Shown here: in pieces, positions 8,788-17,513 of the stretch
Numbering within the stretch: position 1 is the first letter of the stretch
How the letters are laid out: every line of letters begins with the position of its first letter
Assembly: GCA_965218055.1 (NCBI GenBank)
Contig: CBDCKA010000002.1
Span: 930,001-994,000, forward strand
DNA: 64,000 nucleotides
Origin: CBDBKE01 sp965218055
GTDB taxonomy: Bacteria; Acidobacteriota; Terriglobia; JAJPHL01; JAPKYU01
Direction: 5' to 3'
Notes under the pieces: generated by a model
What the model was told of the DNA's origin: nothing
Databases searched by the model: none
Seen by the model: only the letters and a program-made list of their open reading frames with translations
Position numbers and translations under genes: made by a program

Positions 8788-9558
8788 CTAGGTGCCGGTG
8801 CCCGCCTCGGCCTTCCCCTGGAAAGCGGTCAGAATATCTACCGGCAGGGGGAAAACAATCGTGGTGTTTCGCTCCACACCGATTTCGGTGAGCGTCTGCA
8901 AGTAGCGCAGGGTGACGGCCGCTGGCTGCTCGGCGATGATGGCCGCGGCCGCTGTGAGGCGCGAGGCGGCCTGAAATTCGCCTTCGGCGTGAATAATCTT
9001 GGCGCGGCGTTCCCGTTCCGCTTCGGCCTGCTTGGCGATGGCCCGCTTCATCTCGTCGGGCAGGTCCACCTGCTTCACTTCGACCTTGGTCACCTTGATC
9101 CCCCACGGTTCGGTGTCCTCGTCGAGAATGGTTTGCAGCCGGGTGTTCAGCTTTTCACGCTCGGCGAGCAGCTCGTCCAATTCCACCTCGCCCAAGACGC
9201 TGCGCAAGGTGGTCTGTGCCAGCTGCGAGGTGGCGTACAGGTAGTTGGACACCTTCACCACCGCGTCGGGCGCATTCATCACCCGGAAGTACAGCACGGC
9301 GTTCACCTTGAGAGTGACGTTGTCGCGGGTGATGACGTCCTGCGGCGGGATGTCCATGGTTTCGATTCGCAGCGGGACGCGCACAATTTGATCAAGCGGC
9401 CAAAAGACAAAGATCAGGCCGGGGCCTTTAGCCGTGTCTAGCAGGCGCCCCAGGCGGAAGATGACCCCCCGCTCGTACTCCTTCAAGATGTTGATGGAGT
9501 TGAGCAGGTAGATAACAAGAATGACTATTCCAACCCCTAGGTAGCCGAGTCCGAACAT
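8788..9558 (-). CDS. Slipin / stomatin-like SPFH-domain membrane protein
   Basis: The protein of about 256 residues has one N-terminal membrane segment (GVGIVILVIYLLNSINIL), then an SPFH domain: EYERGVIFRLGRLLDTAKGPG, PPQDVITRDNVTLKVNAVLYFRV, LAQTTLRSVLGEVELDELL and a coiled Ala/Glu-rich C-terminal part (AKQAEAERERRAKII). This is the bacterial slipin family, which pairs with the NfeD protease encoded immediately upstream. ATG at 9558 is chosen because GGAGG lies five bases before it. The nfeD stop is 27 bases upstream, so the two are almost certainly one transcript. The likely role is scaffolding or membrane-domain quality control together with NfeD. Confidence 0.93.
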   Translation of the reverse strand: MFGLGYLGVGIVILVIYLLNSINILKEYERGVIFRLGRLLDTAKGPGLIFVFWPLDQIVRVPLRIETMDIPPQDVITRDNVTLKVNAVLYFRVMNAPDAVVKVSNYLYATSQLAQTTLRSVLGEVELDELLAEREKLNTRLQTILDEDTEPWGIKVTKVEVKQVDLPDEMKRAIAKQAEAERERRAKIIHAEGEFQAASRLTAAAAIIAEQPAAVTLRYLQTLTEIGVERNTTIVFPLPVDILTAFQGKAEAGTGT

Positions 9559-9584
9559 AAGCACCTCCGTGCAAAATAGTAGGA

Positions 9585-10994
9585 TTAGATTCGGGGCCGA
9601 GTTTGCTCGGCCGGGACCGAGGGCGCGCTGCCGTCCGGTTCCACCCGCAGCAGCAAGCCCTCAATGGCTCTCACCCGCACCCGGCCGCCTCGCAGCACCG
9701 GCGAGCTGCAGACCGCGCTCCAGATTTCCCCCTGGATGAAAATCTTGCCCTCTGGCGTCAGGTCAGTCCGGGCGGTCCCTACGTCGTCCAGCAGCCCGGC
9801 ATCCCCGGTCACGACCTTGCTCCTCCATGCCTTGAAAGCCAGACGGAGCAAGAATACCGTAATCAGGCCCAGCGGCAGGGCAACCGAGAGTGCAGTGACC
9901 AGCTTAATTCTCAACTCCGGAATCGGACTGTCCACCAGAATGAGTGCGCCCAGGATCATGGACAGAATGCCGCCTGCGGCCAGCACCCCATGGCTCATAA
10001 GTTTGGCCTCCAACAGGAAAAAAGCAAAGGCAAGAATGATCAGCATGGCGCCAGTCCAGTTGATGGGCAGCAGCGACAAAGCAAACATGCCCATCAACAG
10101 CAGGATGCCGCCGGCGACGCCAGGAACGATCAGGCCCGGGTTGGAAAACTCAACGTAGAGGCCCAGTGCCCCCAGCGCCAGCAAAATGAAGGCGATATTG
10201 GGGTCAATGATCCGCCGCAGAAAGTTGTAGCGCGTGCTGGGCTGATAGGTGACCAGGTGCGCGCCGGCTAGCTCCAGCGTCACCGACTGGCCCCCAAACC
10301 GCTTGATGGTTCTCCCGTCGAGCTTGTTCAGCAACTCCTCGGGGGAGTCGGCAATCACTTCAATCAAGCGATTGTCGAGCGCTTCGGTTTCGGTGAAGGA
10401 CTTGCTTTCCAGCACCCCCTTCTCGGCCAGTTGCGCGTTGCGTCCTCGCTTGCCGGCGATGGACCGGATGTAAGCGGCGGCGTCCTGCTCCACCTTCTGC
10501 CGCAGCAACTCGTCCATCTTCTGGCCGCCGATCAGCACCGGGTGGGCGGCGCCGGTATTGGTCCCTGGAGCCATGGCGGCCACGTCGGCAGAAAGGAGAA
10601 TCAGAAAACCGGCCGATGCGGCCCGGCTTCCCCCCGGACCAACCCAAGCCAGCACCGGAACCGGCGAGGCGAGGATTTTCTCTATGATTCGCCGCATGGC
10701 GGTGTCCAGGCCGCCGGGGGTGTTCAACCGCAGCAACACTGCGTCGGCCTGTTGGGCTGCTGCGGCCTGCAAGCCACGCTCGATATACTCGGCAGTGAGC
10801 GGGTGGACGATGGCGTCGAGTTCCAGCTTCAGGACGGTAGCTGGGGCTGAGCCGGCTGCGGCTGAGCCGGCAGTGGCTGAGCCGGCTGGCAACCGCAGCA
10901 ACAGCACCATGACTGGCACCAGAAAAAACAGCCTGCGGCGCCACTGCCCCCGGTCGCCAGGATTCCAGGCTCCGTGCTGCACACTTGCTCTCAT
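9585..10994 (-). CDS. NfeD-family membrane serine protease (1510-N type)
   Basis: This 469-residue protein has an N-terminal signal or anchor (RLFFLVPVMVLLLRLPAG), a ClpP-like protease domain (about 55-230), four to five membrane helices (about 265-390) and a C-terminal OB-fold NfeD domain (about 400-455). The probable nucleophile is Ser127 in AASAG and the general base Lys167 in LRQKVEQDAAAYI; a Ser-Lys pair with this spacing is known for the archaeal 1510-N protease. The partner slipin gene follows within 30 bases. After the signal peptide, a short tandem repeat (TAGSAAAGSA) stems from a repeated GCTGAGCCGGC motif in the DNA. Its start overlaps the stop of the upstream TPR gene (ATGA). Confidence 0.92.
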   Translation of the reverse strand: MRASVQHGAWNPGDRGQWRRRLFFLVPVMVLLLRLPAGSATAGSAAAGSAPATVLKLELDAIVHPLTAEYIERGLQAAAAQQADAVLLRLNTPGGLDTAMRRIIEKILASPVPVLAWVGPGGSRAASAGFLILLSADVAAMAPGTNTGAAHPVLIGGQKMDELLRQKVEQDAAAYIRSIAGKRGRNAQLAEKGVLESKSFTETEALDNRLIEVIADSPEELLNKLDGRTIKRFGGQSVTLELAGAHLVTYQPSTRYNFLRRIIDPNIAFILLALGALGLYVEFSNPGLIVPGVAGGILLLMGMFALSLLPINWTGAMLIILAFAFFLLEAKLMSHGVLAAGGILSMILGALILVDSPIPELRIKLVTALSVALPLGLITVFLLRLAFKAWRSKVVTGDAGLLDDVGTARTDLTPEGKIFIQGEIWSAVCSSPVLRGGRVRVRAIEGLLLRVEPDGSAPSVPAEQTRPRI

Positions 10995-12613
10995 GGTGTC
11001 CGCGTCTGGATTGTACTTAACACGGAGCGGGCGGCGGCATTCTCCGGCTCCACTTCGAGCGCTTGCTGCGCCTGCTGTTCCGCCTCGGCCAGACGCTCCT
11101 GTTGCAGGTAGATCTTAGCCAATAGCAAGTGGGCTTCCAGGGAATTTTCCCCACTCAGGGCCAGCCGCGCTTCTCGGGCCGCTTCTTCACGGCGGCCACC
11201 CCGTTCGTGGAGCCGGGCAAGAAGGAGGCGGACACCCCCCTGGTTTGGGTTCAGCCGCACGGTTTCGCGTAGTTCTCGCAGTGCCTCAGTGTCCCTCCCC
11301 TCGCCGAACAGCTCCCGACCACGCTCCAGATGCGCCTCGGCGTGCTCCTCCGGTGGCAGGTGGGACAGGCTTTCTTCCCTCCGTATTTCCAGCACCAACT
11401 GAAGCTGGCGAAACCTGCGGCCGAGATAGTTCTGTTTTAGGCGCTCCAGGTCCTGGAAGGCCCCCTCGTCCAGGCCGGCGAAGCGGGCGGCATCAGGGTA
11501 ATCCACCAGCAGCGCGCGTTCTCTGGCAGCTTCGGCATCGTTACCCGCGCGTTCCAGAGATTTCACCAGCAAGGCACGGGCTTGCCCGTCGCTGGGACTG
11601 CCTTCCAGCGCCAGGCGAAATTGCCACGCAGCACTGGCGTACTGGGCCGACTTCCAATGCCAGTAACCCAAGTTGAAGCGGTAGTCGGGGTCAGCCGGGT
11701 CCCCTTCGGCCGCCTCGCGAAGGCTGTCCAGCGCCGCGGGCTCATTGCGGCGCGACTGTGCCGCCCCCAGATTGTTGTAGGCTTCATTCAACGGAAGGCC
11801 CTCGGCCACTGTCCGGAACGCCGCTTCTGCCTTCCCGTATTTTCCCAGAGAGAAGTAACAGATTCCCAACAGAAACTGCGCCTCCAAAAAGCCGGCTTTC
11901 TCCCTCCCTAGCTTAGTGAACCAGGGGATGGCAGTCGGGAAGTCGCGATTCTGGAGATAGATCTTGCCCAACTCCAGGGCGGCGTTACCTAAGCCGGGGT
12001 CCCTTCGCGCGGCCCGGTGGAAGAGTTTCACCTGCTCGGAGCGCGAGGATGTGAGCAGGCCTCGGATGTAATTCTCCCAGGCGTCTAGACGGACACGCGG
12101 CTCGGGCATCGGCGCCAGGCCGCCCGGCAAGCTGCCGGGACCGACTTCCAGGGCGCGGGAAATCACCACTGCCAGACGGTCCTGCAGCACCAGCAGGTCC
12201 GGCAGCGGGCCCGACTCACTAAATTTGGACCGCAGCCGGGGCGGGTGCATTTCTAACAGCCGCGCCCGGGCCTGTAGCTGGTTCGGGGGCGCTAAGGAGT
12301 ACCGCCCTAGGATGACATAGTCGGCATCAATGGTTTCGGCCAGCTTGAGGATGGTTGCCCGGCTCAGGATTCTGGCGGCAGGAATGCCCAGCAGGTCGAA
12401 GGCCGCAGCGCGTTCTTCACGGCTGACAACGTAGAAAGAGGGCCCGCCCAAGCGCTCGGCCAGCCCTTCGGCGAAGCTCTCGCTGATCCACTCCAGTTGG
12501 GCGTTGCGGGTCTGGTTCTCGAAGGGAAGAATCAGGCAGGTGGTGCTGTGCGCTGTCCCGGCCAGCAGAAACCACATCAGCGCCGCCGATCCCAGGACCT
12601 GCCGAGCTTTCAT
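10991..12613 (-). CDS. Secreted TPR protein with FlgO/CsgG-like N-terminal domain
   Basis: The 540-residue protein starts with a signal peptide (LGSAALMWFLLAGTAHS), followed by a domain LILPFENQTRNAQLEWISES...ADYVILGRY (about 25-105) that resembles the FlgO/TolB-N-like fold found in many periplasmic proteins, and then at least eight TPR-like repeats (for example AALELGKIYLQNRDFPTAIPWF, EAQFLLGICYFSLGKYGKAEAAF, AHLLLAKIYLQQERLAEAEQQA). The C-terminus ends in a standard TPR. It is the first gene of the minus-strand run leading into nfeD and shares an ATGA overlap with it, suggesting a functional tie to envelope quality control. The exact role is unknown. Confidence 0.8.
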   Translation of the reverse strand: MKARQVLGSAALMWFLLAGTAHSTTCLILPFENQTRNAQLEWISESFAEGLAERLGGPSFYVVSREERAAAFDLLGIPAARILSRATILKLAETIDADYVILGRYSLAPPNQLQARARLLEMHPPRLRSKFSESGPLPDLLVLQDRLAVVISRALEVGPGSLPGGLAPMPEPRVRLDAWENYIRGLLTSSRSEQVKLFHRAARRDPGLGNAALELGKIYLQNRDFPTAIPWFTKLGREKAGFLEAQFLLGICYFSLGKYGKAEAAFRTVAEGLPLNEAYNNLGAAQSRRNEPAALDSLREAAEGDPADPDYRFNLGYWHWKSAQYASAAWQFRLALEGSPSDGQARALLVKSLERAGNDAEAARERALLVDYPDAARFAGLDEGAFQDLERLKQNYLGRRFRQLQLVLEIRREESLSHLPPEEHAEAHLERGRELFGEGRDTEALRELRETVRLNPNQGGVRLLLARLHERGGRREEAAREARLALSGENSLEAHLLLAKIYLQQERLAEAEQQAQQALEVEPENAAARSVLSTIQTRTP

Positions 12614-13026
12614 TTCAGCCTCGCCCCCCGGCTATTATATCCGAAATGAGAAGCTCGGGTCCGAGGGGCGAGGCGGTGGAAGCCAGTGGCGGCGGCCGGA
12701 TTTAGTTCGCTCCCGGACACAAATCTGTTTACGTAACGAACCTGTTGCGATACAATTGTTGAAGGTGCTCCGACAGCGGTCTTGTTCTGTCTGAAATTCG
12801 CCTGAACATTTCCAGAGAGTTCTGTTTGCTTTGGCGATTTCCTCAACCTTCCCAGTAGGCACAAAATGTTGTGGTCCTTTCAGCAGGCGCTCAAAATGGA
12901 GTGGGTTTTGCCTTTACAAAGCATTACTCCAGCGCTACTATCCACCCAGCGCCCCGAAAGGGATAGCCACCCTTCAGTAGCTGGGACCGGCATCCTGAAC
13001 TGGGGACTCACAAAGGAAGATTCGCC
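12614..13026. other. Intergenic region between the TPR gene and smc (413 bp)
   Basis: This divergent spacer has no convincing gene. It holds a candidate plus-strand promoter (12913-12941) and, just after it, a possible small structured leader: CCCAGC at 12945-12950 can pair with GCTGGG at 12980-12985, with an inner AAGGG/CCCTT stem at 12958-12974. It matches no riboswitch class known to me. The rest shows nothing distinctive. Confidence 0.5.
12913..12941 (+). promoter_or_regulatory. Candidate sigma-70-type promoter for smc
   Basis: TTTACA at 12913-12918 and TACTAT at 12936-12941 are separated by 17 bases. The -35 matches consensus at five of six positions, the -10 at four of six. The predicted transcript starts near 12948, 80 bases before the smc start. 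Confidence 0.4.
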
Positions 13027-16000
13027 TTGCTGAAGCTAAAGAAGGTCGAGCTCATCGGGTTCAAGTCCTTTTGTGATCGCACCGAGCTGTTCTTTAATGG
13101 AGCGGGAATCACCGCCGTGGTGGGTCCCAATGGGTGCGGCAAGTCGAATATCAGCGACGCCATCAGTTGGGTTCTGGGCGAGCAGTCGGCCAAGAGCCTG
13201 CGGGGTGGCAGCATGCAGGATGTGATCTTCAGCGGAACGCGAGACCGCACACCGAAAGGATTTGCCGAAGTTTCCCTGACGCTGGTGAACACCGATTACC
13301 ACGCCGAGGGCCCTCCCGCGCTGCCGGAAGCGGAGCCGGCGCCAATGGCCGTTGCTCCATCAACCGCGTCAGGCCCCCAGGACATGCCAAGCTATGTGCT
13401 CCCAAGCCGTCAGGCCGAGGAGCCTCCGTCCCGGCCTTTAGCACCGGAGGTCGTCATCTGCCGGCGGCTGTTCCGCTCGGGGGAAAGCGAATACCTGCTT
13501 GACGGCAGGCCAAGCCGGCTCCGGGATATCCAGGATCTGTTCCTGGGTACCGGCCTGGGGCATGGCTCCTACGCCATTGTCGAACAGGGGAGGATCGGGC
13601 AGATCCTCAACGCCAAACCCTACGAGCGGCGCGCGCTGATTGAGGAAGCGGCAGGAGTCACCAAATACAAGAACAAGCGCCGGCTGGCCGAGGCCAAGCT
13701 GGAAAGCTCCAAGCAGAACCTGAACCGCGTGAACGACATCCTGGAGGAAGTGACCAGGCAGGTGAACTCGCTGAAGCGGCAGGCCTCCAAGGCACGGCGG
13801 TACTCGGAGTTGCGGGAGGAATTCCGTGGGCGGCTGCGGGCCGTGCTCTCCAGCCGGCACGCTGATCTGGAACGCCAGGCGGTGCAATCAGCTCTGGAGC
13901 TGAGCCTGGCCTCCAACCGCTCCAAAGAGCTGGCGGCGCGGGTGGAGGTCCTGGAGCAGGAGCACGTTGAGCTGAACCGCACCGGCTACCAGCAGGAGGA
14001 AGCGCTACGTCACCGGCGCGACAGCATCGCTGCCCTCGACATGGAAGCTGACCGCGCGCGCAATCAGGTGGCCTACCAGCGACAGCAGGCGACCGAACTG
14101 GAAAACCGTCTTCGCGAGCAGGAGGTGAAGCGGACCCAACTCGGGGCCCGTCTGGAGTCGCTCGAGCGTGAACTGTTGGAGTGCCGAACGGCGCTGGCGA
14201 CTGCAGAGGCCGAAGAGCAAAGGGCGCAGGCGGAGGTCGAAGGGCGCACCGCTGAGTTGACGCGCGCCGAGCAACAGCTGCGCTCTCACGAGAGCGAACT
14301 GGACAACCTGCGCGCTTCCCTGCTTGTCCGGATGGGTGAGTTGGCCGAACTCCGCAACCAGCTGACCCAGGTGGAGGAGTACCTGGCTGGCCTTGAACGC
14401 CAGCGCGAACGCGCCGAGCGTGAGCTGGCAGCCGCGACTGAAGAGAATGCCCGCCTCGGCAAGCAACAGGAGGCGGTCCTGGCCCAACGGACGCAACAGC
14501 AGCTCGAGTTGCAGTACGTGAGCTCCGAGCGGGCCGAGGTGGAAACGCGGCTGGGTGAGCTGAAGGCAGAGGTGCACCGCGTCAGCCGGCGACTGGAGCA
14601 GCTCCGAGGAGACTACTCCGATGCGCGCGCGCGCCGCGACTCGTTGGAGCAGATCCTCTCGCACCGCGCCTATACGGCTGAGGCAGTCCGGAAACTATTT
14701 GCGTCCAACGGAGAAGGAAACACGCGTTTGCCCGGAGGGTTCCGCCCCTTGGGCATCCTGGCCGATTTCCTGGAGGCCGAGCCACGTTTTGAGAGCCTGG
14801 TTGAGGATTTTCTGGCCGAGGAGCTGGAGTACGTGGTGGTGAGGAGCTGGGAGGCAGCGCAGGAAGGCGTGCACCTGCTGCGCGCCGAAGGCGAGGGACG
14901 TGCGACTTTCCTGGTGCATCCGGACACGGCTCTACCTGCCGCAGGCAACGGCTTCGCCTCTTTGCCGCCGGGGCTCACTCCGCTGAAAGACTATGTCCGG
15001 CTGACCAACGGATTGTCGGCAGCCGCCGAGACGCTGCTGCCCAAGCTGGCCTTGTGCTACGTTGCGGATTCGGCAACCGCGGCCCGCGAGCTGGCTCAGG
15101 CGCAGCCGCAATGTTACTTCCTGGCTCCGGAAGGTGAGTGTTTCCACGGCTCCACGCTGGGTGGCGGCAAGCGGGCCGGGACTGGTCCGCTGGCGTTGAA
15201 GCGCGAGCTTCGACAGGTGACCCAGCAGGCCGGCGAGCTCGCGCAACACATGGACGCCTCTGCCGGCGCTTTGCGCTCCAGCGAGGAAGAATTGGGCGGC
15301 GTTGCGGCTTCGCTGGAGAAACTGCGTGGGAAGGAAGTGGAGCGGGAGAAGCTGGGCGTAGGACTGGAACAGGAACAGCGCCAGCTTGCTGGCCAACTGG
15401 CGCGGGCCACCGAGCGACTTTCGGTTGCCCAGCTGGAAATTCAGCGGCTTGAGCAGGAGCGCACGCGCGCTGCCGAGCATGCCGGCCACCTCCGGGTGGA
15501 GGCCGAAGGCCGGGAACTTGCCCGGAAAGAGCTGGAAGCACGCCTGGCGGAAACCGCCGAGGCCGCTGCTCGGGGTGGCGAGGCGCGTCTCGCCGCCGCT
15601 GCTGCGTTGGCCGAGGCGCAGGCCCGGGCCGCAGCCCTCGAGGAGCGCCGGCGTGGTGCTGCCGCAGCCGCGGCGCGCCTCGACGAGGTGGTGGTTCAAG
15701 AGCGCGCCCAGGCGGGTGAGCTGGAACACCAGATCGACTCCGCCCGGAAGGAACTGGAGCGGCTGGCGCGCGAGCAAGAAGAACTGGAACGCCGGACGGC
15801 CGAAGCGGTCGCCGGGCGCGCCGTTGCTGAGCAAACTGCTGCCGAGCTTCTGAAGGCACTGGAAGAAGGCCGGCAACGGCTGGCGGAGCTGGCAGAGCAG
15901 ACCCGGGTGGTCCGAGCGGAGCTGGACGAGCACCGCGAGCGCAAGTCGGCCGCCGAAGTGGCCCTGGCGCGCCAACAAAGCGATTTGGCGCATCTGGGCG

Positions 16001-16791
16001 AAATCTGCCAGAACGAGCTCGGCCTCCAGGCAAAGGAACTCGCCGCCGATCCGGCCGAACTACTGACAGACGATGCCCTGGCCGAGGCCGAAGAGCTGAC
16101 CCGCCGACTGCGCGCCCGCATTGAGGGGCTCGGCCCGGTCAACATGATGGCCCTGGAAGAGTATCAGGAGGCCCAGCAGAGGCAGGAATTCCTCACGACC
16201 CAGCGCCAGGATCTGCTGGACGCCATCCGCGACATGCAGCAAACCATCGAGGAAATCGAGGCCGTCTCACGCAGGCAGTTCCTGGAGGCTTTCCAGGCCA
16301 TCAGCGCCAACTTCCAGGAAACCTTCCGCACGTTGTTTGGTGGCGGGACAGGGATGATGAAACTGAGCGAGGAGGAGAATCCCAACGAGAGCGGCGTGGA
16401 CCTGATTGCGCAGCCGCCGGGCAAGCGTTTGCAGAATGTCCTGCTGCTTTCCGGCGGCGAGAAAGCGCTGGCCGCCTTGGCCCTGGTGTTGGCAATCTTC
16501 CAATACCAGCCCAGTCCCTTCTGTGTCCTGGACGAAGTGGACGCGCCGCTCGACGATGCCAACATCGAACGCTTCACCAAGCTCGTCGAGCAGATGAGCC
16601 CCAAGACTCAGTTCATTGTCATCACCCACAGCAAGCGGACCATGGAGGCAGCACCCGTGCTCTACGGTGTGACGATGGCGGAACCGGGGGTTTCGAAGCT
16701 CGTGTCGGTGAGATTAGGCCTAACCGAACCGGCCGCAATGAGCCATCAGCAGGCCGCTGGGCAGGGACAGGCCGTAGGCGCCACCGCCTGA
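13027..16791 (+). CDS. smc: Chromosome segregation protein SMC
   Basis: SMC is the ATPase core of bacterial condensin. The 1254-residue protein has the N-terminal Walker A GPNGCGKSN (33-41), Q-loop region, two long coiled coils, a hinge (about 530-650), and the C-terminal head with the ABC signature LSGGEKALAALALV (about 1140) and Walker B FCVLDEVDAPLDDAN (about 1165). TTG at 13027 is the start, preceded by AAGGAAG at 13013-13019, and gives the expected LKLKKVELIGFKSF opening. Unusually, a proline/alanine-rich stretch of about 48 residues (92-139) is inserted in the N-terminal head before the RRLFRSGESEYLLDG strand. The gene is monocistronic in this view; scpA and scpB are not in the window. 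Confidence 0.96.
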   Translation: MLKLKKVELIGFKSFCDRTELFFNGAGITAVVGPNGCGKSNISDAISWVLGEQSAKSLRGGSMQDVIFSGTRDRTPKGFAEVSLTLVNTDYHAEGPPALPEAEPAPMAVAPSTASGPQDMPSYVLPSRQAEEPPSRPLAPEVVICRRLFRSGESEYLLDGRPSRLRDIQDLFLGTGLGHGSYAIVEQGRIGQILNAKPYERRALIEEAAGVTKYKNKRRLAEAKLESSKQNLNRVNDILEEVTRQVNSLKRQASKARRYSELREEFRGRLRAVLSSRHADLERQAVQSALELSLASNRSKELAARVEVLEQEHVELNRTGYQQEEALRHRRDSIAALDMEADRARNQVAYQRQQATELENRLREQEVKRTQLGARLESLERELLECRTALATAEAEEQRAQAEVEGRTAELTRAEQQLRSHESELDNLRASLLVRMGELAELRNQLTQVEEYLAGLERQRERAERELAAATEENARLGKQQEAVLAQRTQQQLELQYVSSERAEVETRLGELKAEVHRVSRRLEQLRGDYSDARARRDSLEQILSHRAYTAEAVRKLFASNGEGNTRLPGGFRPLGILADFLEAEPRFESLVEDFLAEELEYVVVRSWEAAQEGVHLLRAEGEGRATFLVHPDTALPAAGNGFASLPPGLTPLKDYVRLTNGLSAAAETLLPKLALCYVADSATAARELAQAQPQCYFLAPEGECFHGSTLGGGKRAGTGPLALKRELRQVTQQAGELAQHMDASAGALRSSEEELGGVAASLEKLRGKEVEREKLGVGLEQEQRQLAGQLARATERLSVAQLEIQRLEQERTRAAEHAGHLRVEAEGRELARKELEARLAETAEAAARGGEARLAAAAALAEAQARAAALEERRRGAAAAAARLDEVVVQERAQAGELEHQIDSARKELERLAREQEELERRTAEAVAGRAVAEQTAAELLKALEEGRQRLAELAEQTRVVRAELDEHRERKSAAEVALARQQSDLAHLGEICQNELGLQAKELAADPAELLTDDALAEAEELTRRLRARIEGLGPVNMMALEEYQEAQQRQEFLTTQRQDLLDAIRDMQQTIEEIEAVSRRQFLEAFQAISANFQETFRTLFGGGTGMMKLSEEENPNESGVDLIAQPPGKRLQNVLLLSGGEKALAALALVLAIFQYQPSPFCVLDEVDAPLDDANIERFTKLVEQMSPKTQFIVITHSKRTMEAAPVLYGVTMAEPGVSKLVSVRLGLTEPAAMSHQQAAGQGQAVGATA

Positions 16792-16848
16792 GTCCCCCTA
16801 GCAGAACGCAGAAAAAGGGCAACTGCTGAACTGCCGGGGGCGCCGTCT

Positions 16849-17339
16849 TCACGCAGAAACTTCACCGCCGCGTTTGACGCTCTGCGCGGCGGGGCAGCCT
16901 TTCTCGTGGATGCATCGCGATTTCCTGGGACGCACAGATCGAAGAGACAGCGGCCCCGCCCACCGCGCGCTCCCCCTCCGTCCGCTTTCCCTCAGCCACC
17001 TTCAAGGTGATACCGGACGTGGATGGCGGTGATGAAGGGCTTGCCCTCCACGTTCTCGATCTTACCCTCGGCCTCGGCCCACAACCCGTCTTTGGGCACC
17101 GCGATATGGCGCGCTGCCAGCGCGCCGGCTAAGGTGCCCGTCATTCAGCCGGCGACGGCGGCCACGATGTGGTCCAGCGTGGCTGGCAGCTCCTCCTCCG
17201 GCTCGAGCCCGTAAAACTTCTTGATGCCGCCATGCACCCCGTAGCGGACCGGCTCGGGGAACTCTTCGATGTAGGCGCGGCGCACCGGCCCCTCGTCCTT
17301 GTAAATGCGTGCACGCGACGTGTGAATCAAGTCTCCCAT
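16849..17339 (-). pseudogene. OsmC-family gene with UGA at the catalytic Cys position and 3' frameshifts
   Basis: ATG at 17339 has an AGGAAGGAG ribosome-binding site 7 bases upstream. The frame encodes an OsmC-like N-terminal half (HTSRARIYKDEGPVRRAYIEE ... LPATLDHIVAAVAG, 64 codons), then UGA at 17145-17147 exactly where OsmC-like proteins have their peroxidatic Cys (usual form LAGC-T-TLAG), and continues MTGTLAGALAARHIAVP...FITAIHVRYHL to a second UGA at 16992-16994. A perfect 8-bp hairpin (GGCGCGCT-GGC-AGCGCGCC) begins 18 bases after the first UGA. The C-terminal part persists in other frames: LKVAEGKRTEGERAV after one extra base near 17004, then, after 46 extra bases (16915-16960), IHEKGCPAAQSVKRGG ending at 16849. 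The gene is therefore either a selenoprotein with a damaged tail or simply decayed. OsmC proteins reduce organic peroxides. Confidence 0.65.
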
Positions 17340-17462
17340 CTCACACTCCTTCCTGCTGTGGGAAAGTATATAAAAAAACTTACGCTCCCGAAGACCGACA
17401 CCCCGTGCGACGTTTCGAAGGCGACATGCGCGAGAGCGCATCAATGCTGGCTTGCGCAGCGC

Positions 17463-17492
17463 TTGACAGAAATTTTGCCGATGCCGCAGAAT
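17463..17492 (+). promoter_or_regulatory. Candidate promoter of purC
   Basis: A perfect TTGACA (17463-17468) is followed after 18 bases by CAGAAT (17487-17492), four of six matches to the -10 consensus. The start of transcription would fall near 17499, leaving a short leader before ATG 17514 and arguing against the earlier in-frame ATG at 17481. Confidence 0.45.
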
Positions 17493-17513
17493 GCAGGCTC
17501 TTCCAGAATATTC

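Noticed and set aside
12610..12864. 84-residue minus-strand open frame before the TPR gene
   Set aside because: No ribosome-binding site, no domain, and it overlaps the start of the TPR gene; treated as noncoding.
12945..12985. Stem-loop upstream of smc as a riboswitch
   Set aside because: It fits none of the riboswitch consensus patterns I know; the stems are short and could be chance.
17169..17513. N-terminal extension of purC back to 17169
   Set aside because: It covers the OsmC-like gene on the other strand and the predicted promoter, and no PurC homology exists before METKSTTILLETEFPGL.
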